A DNA stretch of 64,000 nucleotides from Sphagnum compactum. Its lineage: Eukaryota; Bryophyta; Sphagnopsida; Sphagnales. The notes under the pieces are model-generated. The model worked only from the letters and a program-made list of their open reading frames with translations, had not been told where the DNA came from and searched no databases. Positions 25,601-35,017 of the stretch are shown here, in pieces; the first letter of the stretch is position 1; the number at the start of each line of letters is the position of its first letter. Where the stretch lies: positions 12,976,557 to 13,040,556 of the forward strand of contig OZ234500.1 of assembly GCA_965153455.1 (NCBI GenBank). The letters run 5' to 3'. Position numbers and translations under genes: made by a program.

Positions 25601-28600
25601 CACTGAGTAGTACTACCTTGGAGTCATGATTTTCACAAGACAAGTCTTCCATGCACCAAGACTTTCCTCCCGCTGCAGATCCCCACCCACCAGCACTGTC
25701 ACAGAATGTTGTTGTATATTTCCTCTTCTTCACACCTGCACTGTTAGTCACAGTTGAAGTTTCGGCCCCAGATCCTGTTCCATAGCTAAATCTCTACAAC
25801 AACCTCTCTAGGTCTTCATGTTCCAAATCAAGACTTACAACTCTCCCCACAACAGCAACAATTATTTCTTTCCTACATTAATCTTGTGCAAAAACATCTT
25901 GCAATAACATACCTTGAATGATCACACCAGAGTTCATTGACACTACAACATCGAAAGATTGTTGTGCATCAGAAAGAAGAGCTCAAGTTGCAACTTCCAA
26001 AACATGGAACACAATGTGAGAGTGAATTGCAGAGTTGGTATCATACGTAGCTCACCAGCTCCATCTTTGGAAGTTGAGATAGTTGTTCTTTTGAATCCTG
26101 TATTTCTTCCACATGTAAATTTCTTCTTCTTGGGTTGACAGTCCATTCCATGAGGTTGTCTATGGCAACAATGCAGCTTATCCTTTGCAACTTTTGGTGT
26201 GTATTTCTTCCTGACTTTCACATTGGAAATTGTTGCTTGCTGCTGCTGCACATCAGAGACTTCATTGACATTGAATGCATAGACTTCCTCCCCTTGACTT
26301 TCAAGGAGAGGGCAATCATCAGCTCTGCCATTGAACAGTGCACCCACTACGTCTACTTGTCCATCTTGATTCCCATGACCTGCAACATGCCAGAAACAGA
26401 AAACTCCACAATTGCCAAAAAAAATAAAATTCACACAAAGATTTGTTAACAATTGAAGGGCTGTGCAGCAGGCTGAGGGAGGACACGGTTGCTCTTCTAG
26501 TTACAGACTATGGCCAGGATGCCTTTGATGTAAGATTGTTACAGTAGACAAGAGATTTACCATGTGTTGTTCCTCGTTGGTGATGAGGAAGAAGACCACC
26601 CAGAGTCAGTGCGGGGATGGAATCTCCATGCGAAGGTGCCAAATGGGTTGAAGGAAAACCACCTCGTCCAGTTGAGATCTGCCTCGAGTTCAGACTCATA
26701 GAAGCTGCTGTATTGGAGAAAGTGTTTTGCATTCCCAGTGTGTTCTTGACACTCAACTGTTGAGAACTTGAGAAGTTTTCAATGTTGTAGAAATTTTCAG
26801 CTGGTGGTAGAAGGCAGCTTGAACCTTGCACATGATTTCTGCAGTTTGCATGGTAAAGAGGAGGAGGAGGAGGAGGAGGAGATGTCATTGCAGTTGACAA
26901 CCCTGGATTGAAGCTTCTTGGGACATTGAACAAGCTGGTTGAAACATCAGAACCCACAACACCAGTTGATTGCATATCTCTCAGAAAAGGAGGTTCCATC
27001 AAGCCGGCTTGCACTTGGGTCCAACTCTCAGCCAACCCATTTGATCTTTTACTTATGTGATCTGGGTCTCTGATTAGTGAAGCAAGTCTTGCAATACAAT
27101 TAGCTGGAACCCATTCTATGAAAAAGTTGCTCTGGCCCGCATTCAACCTATGACCATTTCCAAGAACATCAGATTCATCCTCATAATTATTGCTATAAAA
27201 GTTGCTTGCCATGGAAGAAGGGCTTTGATGCAAACCAGCAGCAGTGCTCCATTGACCAGTAGCAGCTTGTAAGCTCTCCATATGGTCCTGAGGGAAAAGT
27301 TGCAGCACATCCACAGGAGAATCAGCTTTGCCCCTGGAAGCATAGCTGCTCTCTGAGTCCTTCACATAGAAGATGTTCTCATGCCCTTTATCTGTTGTTG
27401 GATTCAAAGGTGCATGAGTGCTTCTGTTGCAATACACATGGCTAGCTGTGGAAAGAGCGGAAGGCTCCAAAAACTCTTGCAAAGTCCCTGTGCAACAAGA
27501 AGCACACATGAACCAATTGGGCATGCCATTCTGAATACAACATATAAACAAACATATGGGGTGACATGGGACTGATTCTTCATACCATTAGCCAAGGATG
27601 TAGGATGAGACTGAGCTTCAGATACAAGCTCTTGAGGGAGGTCAATGTGGCACATGGAGCTTTGAGATGTCCTCTGTCGCTTCTGGGACTTCTCAGGAGT
27701 TGGAGGGGCAATTAGCAAGTCTGAGCCATGCAACAGACATGCTGAGCTGGGCTGTTTCATCTTGCCATTGGATTGTATCACCATCTCGCTTGAATTTCTC
27801 ACTTTGGCTACTGACTGCTTCAAAATGTCTGAAGCAGATTCCTGCAATGTAGAAGCTTGCATGACCATAGCCTGTTGCACATGCAGCTCCTTTTTGTTGC
27901 AATTCACTCCTGCAACACAAAAAACTGTCAAACAAATCAGATCTGCAACTTTACATAACCAAGAATCCATTCAACTAAATGGATCACATTGTCAAGATAA
28001 TCAAAGACTTGAGAAGATGATTGGAAGAAGCTGGTCCAAGAACAGAAGACTCTCTCACCTGTACCACTACTGCATGGTGCTTTTGATGGATGTAGTACTG
28101 AATCCAGCTTGCTTTTGTCATGCTTTTTGTAAGGTTTCATGACCCTTGATGATCCCTGAGCAAGCTCCCCTTGTTGGTTTTTGTGAGGTAACTTCATGAG
28201 CTGGGACCTTCTTGATGATCCCCCAGCAAGCTCCCCAAGAGTGTGAAGAAGTACTGCAATGTGGGTGTTTGGATGAGACCCAGCTGGAGTACAAGAAACC
28301 ACAGCTCTGATCCCTCTGCTTCGGTTCACCTTCTTCCTACAACTCCATGATGGAATCTCATGAAGACTACAACTCTGCAGCTGGCTTTCATGTTCACCTA
28401 GCTGTTGCAGATCTGTGGGATGAAGCTGAAGCTCCTTCACACCTGCTGAATCAGTAGACTTGTGTACTATCATCCTAGAGCAATTGTGAGCTGTGGGTGG
28501 TATTGTTGTTTTGGTCATGGTCTTTCTTGTAAGGATGAGCCATGGATTTGGAGCTTCAGATTTCTTTTGGAACTTCTCAACTACAGGAGTTGCTGCAGTC

Positions 28601-29551
28601 ATGCTATGGTTTATTGCTGCTAATTTACTGAGACAATCCAATGTCTTGTGCCGGAGTTTTGGTCTACCCCTTCTTCTCCTTCTCCTTCCATCTGTAAATG
28701 GTGGCAAAGTTGAGGCTTGATCAAACTCCTTTGTTTTTGTATGAACAATTGAAGCAGCATCTGGAAGTGAATTCTTCAGCAGCTCTGGACATAAGACTGG
28801 CTTGCAGATTGTCCATTTCTGTGATTGTAACATCCCGATCCGCTGCAACCCAAGATCACAAGTTCAGTTTCAGAATCACCCAAGTACCTTATCTAAGCAA
28901 AAGCAATTAAGCAAACCACAGTGATTCACCTAGACACACAGCTCTACATCATCTACTAAATACAACAAACCGTCTTCAAGGGAAAAATGGATCAGCCTTG
29001 AAAATGCTAGCAGATGGAGTTCCAACCAACAGAGAGACATGATGATCAGTTTTGAAAGTAACGTTTGTCGACAAGATGAGACAAAGTTTGTACAGAAAAA
29101 AAAGGATGAGATTGATCTTCAGAAGAACCCCTTATTCCAGTAGTTGAAGCCTAGCTCCCGAAGTCAAGAAAGAGAACTACTACAAGAGAATGTGGTTTTT
29201 CTCACACAAAAAAAGCCATGTGACTGACTCATGATGACATACATACATACATACATGTGTGAGGTAAAAACTTTGTGGTTTCAACTGTTACAATGTATAC
29301 AATATGCGGTGTGTTCATTGTGGCATTATGTTACATTAAAATGGTGGCAATTTGACCTTCAAAGAAAGGATGCGAGGAGGATGTCGAGTGCCACTTCTCG
29401 AGCGTTGACAACAACAGATGGGAACAAGATTAGTATGCTGGCAGCAGGTAGAGTGCAGGAGCTGCTGCAGCTGCACCAGATCAGGCAACTGCACCAAAGG
29501 TTCTTGAAGGATCTTCTTCTTCTTTTTCATTGGAAATCTGTAACTTCGCAT
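16480..29551 (-). CDS. DEMETER/ROS1-like 5-methylcytosine DNA glycosylase (multi-exon)
   Basis: Bifunctional DNA glycosylase/lyase expected to excise 5-methylcytosine in the nucleus and start active DNA demethylation. Hand-joined exons, 5' to 3': 29551-29357 (tentative), 28842-28059, 27909-27586, 27487-26561, 26379-26056, 25735-23852, 23581-23491, 23280-22958, 22497-21872, 21493-21414, 21148-21064, 20878-20787, 20454-20386, 20244-20208, 20018-19936, 19667-18969, 18785-18749, 18317-18260, 18089-17947, 17594-17529, 16594-16480. All junctions are GT..AG and keep frame, giving about 2,350 residues, longer than the roughly 1,400-2,000 of Arabidopsis relatives. Seen in order: basic N-terminus, domain A (RPKVVLDSETMRVWNLLM, MHLVQG), HhH-GPD core with GLGLKSVEC and VDTNVGRI, a four-cysteine Fe-S motif, then domain B ending in FFGTSVTSIFRG. 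Family assignment is secure. The first exon, the acceptor at 18089 and the last exon are less certain. If the first exon is wrong, the first ATG is at 28833. Confidence 0.93.
19725..19750. repeat. C16A10 homopolymer tract in intron
   Basis: Sixteen C followed by ten A, then a short C run, inside the intron between the Fe-S exon and exon 19667-18969. Read on the coding strand it is T10 then G16, upstream of the acceptor at 19668. Length is likely unstable and prone to sequencing error. Confidence 0.9.
19936..20018 (-). other. 4Fe-4S cluster exon of the glycosylase
   Basis: This 83-base exon encodes VFCTKNKPNCNACPMKTEC and continues to KHFASALS. The four cysteines follow the C-x6-C-x2-C-x5-C pattern that holds the iron-sulfur cluster in endonuclease III-type and DEMETER-type glycosylases. 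It ends in phase 2 and joins the exon at 19667 to give ASALSSAKQALP, matching the family's usual sequence after the cluster. The intron between them holds a 16-base C run and a 10-base A run. Confidence 0.95.
20208..22497 (-). other. HhH-GPD glycosylase core with catalytic Lys and Asp
   Basis: Exon 22497-21872 ends with VDWEAVRLADVEVIAEVIKE and GRIK, the conserved start of the catalytic half. The following short exons encode AFLERIRREHGGIDLEWLR, the helix-hairpin-helix segment GLGLKSVECIRLLTLHH, then VDTNVGRICVRLGWVPLEPL, YPVQATIQKYLWPRLCTLD and YELHYQMITFGK. The presumed Schiff-base lysine (codon at 21114-21112) and catalytic aspartate (20875-20873) are 18 residues apart, the same spacing as Lys1286/Asp1304 of Arabidopsis DEMETER. 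Nothing in the core is missing, so the enzyme is probably active. Confidence 0.95.
22958..25735 (-). other. Glycosylase domain A and inter-domain linker
   Basis: Exon 25735-23852 (628 residues) begins with a basic GVKKRKYTTT motif. It then runs through a long Ser/Gln/Cys-rich stretch with an encoded serine tract near 24265-24300, and ends with the conserved domain A opening RPKVVLDSETMRVWNLLM and MHLVQG. The short exon 23581-23491 continues with DRSFSRWKGSVVDSVVGAF and LTQNVSDVLS. Exon 23280-22958 completes the block with SSAFMCMRARFP. This is the conserved N-terminal part of the split glycosylase fold in the DEMETER family. The rest of that last exon is a linker without recognisable motifs. 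Confidence 0.92.
26056..29551 (-). other. Glycosylase N-terminal region: low-complexity, AT-hook and basic motifs
   Basis: Five exons encode about 850 residues of poorly conserved sequence rich in Ser, Gln and His. Exon 28842-28059 carries an AT-hook-like core (RRRRRRGRPKLRHK), which would help DNA binding. Exon 27909-27586 has PPTPEKSQKRQR and exon 26379-26056 has VRKKYTPKVAKDK, both resembling the basic nuclear-localisation stretch near the N-terminus of DEMETER. Exon 27487-26561 contains a seven-proline run. The candidate first exon 29551-29357 begins MRSYRFPMKKKKK and ends in phase 0, matching the phase-0 start of the next exon, but I cannot confirm it by homology. Confidence 0.7.
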
Positions 29552-29617
29552 CTACAGCAATCTGTATGTATTACATTTCAGCAATTGGATCTGAATCTGG
29601 CCAAACCCATCTTCTCC

Positions 29618-29920
29618 ATTTACATTAAAAAGGTATCCTAATGCAAAAGAAGACTTATAGAAGCTAAAATATTTCACCATGCAAAAAATATAATCTTCAA
29701 AAAATCCTCGAGAAAAACCAAAATCTTTCAAGATATTATAACTCTATTATAACTAATCTCAAGTTTCAACACAACCCAAAATATCATCTTTCAAAAATTC
29801 TCAAATAAAAAATAGACCTATTATTATTACCTAGTAGGGGCCAAAATCCCTTAAGCTATTATACTCTATAATGAATCTAAACACAATATCCTTCTTGCCT
29901 TCTTAGTAGGCAAGGCCAAC
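29618..29920 (+). repeat. Dispersed repeat of about 300 bp, copy 1
   Basis: Matches 57107-57416 in the same orientation, with small indels. Landmarks: CCATTTACATTAAAAA, AATCTTCAAAAAATCCTC, TTCAAGATATTATAACTCTA, CTAATCTCAAGTTTCAACAC, CCCAAAATATCAT, TATTATTATTACCTAG, GGGGCCAAAATCCC and ACTCTATAATGAATCTAAAC. It begins about 70 bases upstream of the candidate first glycosylase exon. No terminal inverted repeats seen. Confidence 0.8.
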
Positions 29921-29929
29921 AAACTTGTG

Positions 29930-32900
29930 TTACCGAACATAGGATTGATCATTCTTGTTCATAATGTCACCAAAAAATTCATTGCTCCCTATTTCACCTC
30001 TAAAAGAATAAAAGTGAAAGTGGCATGCAAAGTGTTGCTTACAATTGTGATAAAACAAACTCCGGGAGTCAAGTTGTGGGCTCCAATGCCTTGTGGTTTT
30101 GCAAGCCCTGAAGATTCATGCAATTGCATAATGCCATATTAATATCAACTTCTTATTGTATGGACAACATTAATTTACAAATAAATTGAAAATAAAATAC
30201 CAAAAACCTTGTTACAAGAATCACAACTTTATTTACACCATGAAATAATATATATGTCCAAATCCATAAATAACATTAAATTGTTATAAACATGTGTTAT
30301 AATCATCATTTGGATTGTGTGAGATTTGTGCTTTCATATGAATGATGCAATTAGACTAATTTGTGGTCAAATATATGATTAATTTTTTCTTTTTTTAAAA
30401 ATTCCACTTTCAAAGAAAATTGTAATCTCATTGTTCCACCGCAACATATACAACTATAGAGATTTGCAATTGACATAGAAATGTGCACCGTAGTTGGACC
30501 CTTGTTCACCAATTTGATTGATTTTTGTCAAAATAACCAAATTTCACATCCAACTTTGTATATAGAAATTGTCAAATTTTTGGCCTTTAATTGCCTTTTG
30601 TGTGATGTTCAACAACTTGGTCGATAGTTTTACCATTAGCTTAATTCGATTTTAAAGTATGTGTAGAAAGACCCATTTTCAAACCCCAAAACTTCAACTC
30701 CATTTCAACTTTGCAATGTTTTCAAATTTTGCTTGATGTTGAAAGCCATCTCATTTTTGGACATGCACAAACATCATCAAGTACATGTGCGTGCAAGGAA
30801 ACCAATTGCAAAATTGGTCTTCTTTGCAATTTGGGGATAATTATGTATTGTATAATCATGCATTGCATTAGAAAGGCAAACGTCATCATGATTGAGACCA
30901 AAAGATCCAAAAGTGAATTTGGTTATTTTCATATGATATGTTGGAAAGAACAAATAACAAATTTAAAGGATGAGAACCAATAGATTTTTTTTTTTTAGAA
31001 AGTTGAAATTAGAGTGATGTAAAAATGAGAGCATGGTTGAAGATGAAAGATTTTGATGTTCTAAAATTTAGATCAAGAAACACATAATGCAAATTAATAC
31101 ATGTAAGCTCTTTGTCATATTTGATTTCATGTCAATTAAGTCCTATGATGACAAAGGATATATCTCCCAATCTGCAAACATGGATTTGTATGTTTGTAAA
31201 CTAATCTATATTTCAAAAGGAATGTGATGCCAAAAGTGAGAAAAAAGGATTTACAAGGAGAAAATTGACATGTTTTCAAAACAACAAAAAGGGTTATGAT
31301 TGTATTTGTTTATGTGGAATTTCGTGAAGAGAGTTCAATTAATATTGATTTACAATTAAAGATTTCATCAATTGAAACCAATATGCCAATATTTAATAGA
31401 CAACGGTAAATACTTACAAAAGTACTTGAAACTTAAATCAAACACTAAAAAGTTGTAACAATTCAATTTGTCACAAGCTAATTAACAACGAATGATTATA
31501 TGTTTGATGTTTTTAAAGCAAATTCACCTTTGTATCATGAAATTTCTGTAAACAAGGAATAGATTTCTTTCATTGGAAAAAATGAACCAAATGTTTATGA
31601 TTTGATGTCATTAGGTGCAAGTTGATGCCCTCCAACCTTTTAGCAAGAAGAACTTCTTGAACAACAATGGATAAGTTAATGAAATAAATGAATTGATAAA
31701 TACCATGTAATTTAAGATGAGCATAACATTATCTTGTTGCAAAAATAGTTGTTTCATGTTGACCAATTGGATGAGTGTCAAACTTGCCTTTAGTTTCGAT
31801 GGACCTCCACACATTCCTTTGCATGCACAAGTGGTATAAAGTTGAGAGCAAAAACATTTCAAAGAGAAATGGTTTCAAACAACACAATGACTAAAAGATG
31901 CAATTTGAAGATATTGTATGCATATTGTAGCAAGAAGAGCTCAAAAATTAGAAGAAACAAATAAAGGGTTGATTGTTCTTGTTACAATGAAACAAGAGGA
32001 AAATGATGGAAGGAAGTGTAGCATCAAGGGTTTGGAGGCCTCTTTCTTGGAGCTATTGTGGGTATCTTGGCAACAACCTTGGTTGATAACTTAGTACATG
32101 AGAATAAGCCACAATATATATGGTGTGCAACAATATTGCACATGGCATTGCATATTTGTTGGACATCATATTTATGTAGATTTTATTCTATCACTTGATT
32201 TTTTGGGTCTTTCATGTCATTGTAATGACCTCCACAAGTGGGCATTCCATTTGCAAAACGCCCTTTGCATGTATGGCATGCTACCTACAAATAAAGGGAA
32301 TCACATTTCAACATAGTAGGGAGTAATGCCCTAACAATGCACTACATGCTTTAGACTTCACCTTTGGTTTGACCTCCATTCACCATATATGTTTAGTGTT
32401 TAGTTGCTAAGGCATTATTACCCTACAAAAAAAAAAAAACCCCCCAATTAAGGTCTTGTAATCCATTGTTCAAGCATTAGGTAGACTTAACAAAGGAACC
32501 CTAAAAAGGAACCTTAAACAATGTTGAGAATAGAATGTCCTTAGGACTTTCACCTTGTTGTGATCCAGCCCATTTTTACTTTTTTCCCCTTCATGTTGTT
32601 AGAATTGAGTCATATTTTCTTCCATCACAAAATGTACCTTTTATATGCATATTTTTGTCATGTAGGTATTTGTATTGGTATCAATGTAAAATATCATAAT
32701 ATTTTTGTATCATTATGGTAATAATTAAATTATTTTTTAGTAAATTTTGATTTTTTTTCAAAATCAATTGCTTGCTATGTTGAACATTCTAAAAATTTGT
32801 TTGACATTAGTATTGAGTACTTACCCTTAAAGCTTGGTGGTGCGGTGTGCTCATGTAGTGCAAAATTACTTGGCATTTTTTCCCCACCTCAATTGTAAGA

Positions 32901-33650
32901 ATTTCAGGATATTTTTAATTTTTATAGCCAGAGTGACAAAATGAGAAAAATCAAATCATCAAAAAGATGTTAAAACGTTAAATATAATAAATATGTATAT
33001 GATATTGGACAGGTATATATGGCAACCAACTTTTTTTAAATGTTGAATCAATTACAATGAAAATATAGTCACATATACTTATGTTAAGGCATATGCATTG
33101 GGATTTTAAGTTTGTTTTGTAGACTAATGTTTCATTAAATTTTATTGCTTATACACAATTGTCAATTTTTTGGGTGAAATTTCACCCACTTGGTGACAAA
33201 AAGGGCCTAAAAAAGACCTTAAAAAAAAATTGGGGAAAAAAATGATCACATTAAAATTTCCAACTAAGGGCTCTAATATGTAGCCAAATTTGGCTAATCC
33301 CTCTTGTAAATGATCATCATTTCACCTACCTCACACAAAATTGAAACAAAAAACACACCAAATTGTGTAATAATAATACAAATTCTTGAAAATTCAAAAT
33401 GAAAAAGTAATTCAAAATCCTTCAAAGAGAGTGGTCATGTGATGTTGGGTCATTATTAAAATTTTAAAAAAAAAAAACCAACCAAAAAAAAAAAAAAAAC
33501 AAAGAAAAAGGACCACAAAAAAAATTTAGAAAAAACAGTTACAACAACAAAAAAAGAGGTTAGGTCCAAAGGTAGTTGTAAGATGGAGGTTGCAAGGAAG
33601 AGAACATAGGTGGTTAAATTTTAAGCTAGGTGGTTAAATTTTTAACCATA
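29930..33650. other. AT-rich intergenic region between divergent genes
   Basis: Separates the minus-strand glycosylase gene from the plus-strand SAM gene. No frame above about 90 codons and none recognisable. A-runs at 32425-32437 and 33470-33500. Regulatory elements may be here but none can be named from sequence. Confidence 0.55.
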
Positions 33651-33659
33651 GGTTACCAA

Positions 33660-35017
33660 CAATTAGGGCTTGCTTGTCCTTCTTCTAGGGTTTCGGAAAC
33701 GCTTGCTTTCTTCCTTCTAGGGTTTCGGAAGCGCGTGCTCGCTTGCTGTTTGTCTTGGCAGATCCGAAGCTCGGGCGCAGGTGCGTGCATCCAAATCGTG
33801 CTTTGTGCAGCTTGTTTGATCGCTTCCTGCTGTCGTCTTTGCTGTTGTTGATATTGTTTCTGTTTTCGTCTTTTTTTTTTTTTTGGCTCGTCGTTGAAAG
33901 AAATTTTTTGGGGCCCCTTTTCATTTGGTTCGCAGTTTTTGTCGGTTTTGAGCTTCGTCTCTGAGGCTCTCCCTGGCATGGACTAGTAGTAAGCAGCGCA
34001 TTTTTTGCTTCGTGAGGAAGCTGTCGAAGACGGAAGACCAGATTTCATGTCTCAGCTGCGAGTGACTGTAACTGTTGGACGTAACTGACAGCGGGTATGT
34101 TCTTTTTGTTTTCTGGCCTCTTGTCCTGTTCTTAGTTCGGGCATGTTCTTTTGTTTTCTCACCCCTTTGTCCTGTTCTTAGTTTGGTCTGTTTTTATCTT
34201 TTTCCAAATGGCTATGGGAAGAGAGAATGATCTTGGGAGACAGAATGAGTTTGGCTAGTTAGGGTTAGGGTTTTCGTTCGCTTCCTTTTCTTTCTGTTGT
34301 GAGGGTTTTCTTCTCACCAGAAAAAAATGACTGCATAAGAATTCAGTAGGAATGTTTTGGATTGGAAGAGTCTCCTGCCTGACCTTGTTCGGCTTGGAAT
34401 TCCTGCATTCCAGTGTGGTAGTGGATTCTTGTTTCTCCTTTTTTGTTGTTGTCGTTGCTGTTGTTTATGAGCAACATACTGGAACGATTAGGTCCTGATT
34501 TTAGTGTCTCTGGTGTGGCTGATCCAAGAGTTCTTGGCAGTTTGTTCCTTTCCATGCACCTGAATGTGTATGGAAGTTGGCTTATGCCTGAGTGTGTTTG
34601 GGTCAGAGCAACAAACTTCCAGCAAGTTAATGTCCAGAACAGGAGCATGACGGTGTCTTTTGTTGTTATGACCACCATCACTAGGAGGAGGAGGATTAGG
34701 GTTGGGTCTTGTGAATTCTCTATAAAATGTTTTCAAGACAATTTGAGGCATGGGGGAGGATGTGCAGAAGGATGATGACAGGAAGTTTAGAAAGAACAGG
34801 AAACTCAGAGAAGAGGAGCAGAGGCTTGAGAGCAGGAAAAGGGTGATGAAAGGAAGTGTTTAGAAAGAGCAGGAAACTCAGAGAAGAGTAGCAGAGGCTT
34901 GAGAACAGAAACTGGAGTTGCAAGATTGGATTTGGATGGTTATTTTTTCAGTTTTCCAAGTGAATTTGGTGGAGTGGTGGGCCACAGGACGAGAGGTGTG
35001 TGTGAGTGACTACAGAT
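33660..35017 (+). promoter_or_regulatory. Probable promoter and 5' leader of the SAM-domain gene
   Basis: GC content rises sharply here compared with the AT-rich spacer to the left. Two near-identical blocks of about 30 bases (33672-33700 and 33701-33732) each hold CTAGGGTTTCGGAA, a telo-box-like motif. A further TTAGGGTTAGGGTTTTCG lies at about 34257-34275. A possible leader intron starts at GTATGTTC near 34095. No long convincing frame runs from here into the SAM coding exons, so I read it as promoter plus untranslated leader. The start site is not determined. Confidence 0.45.
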
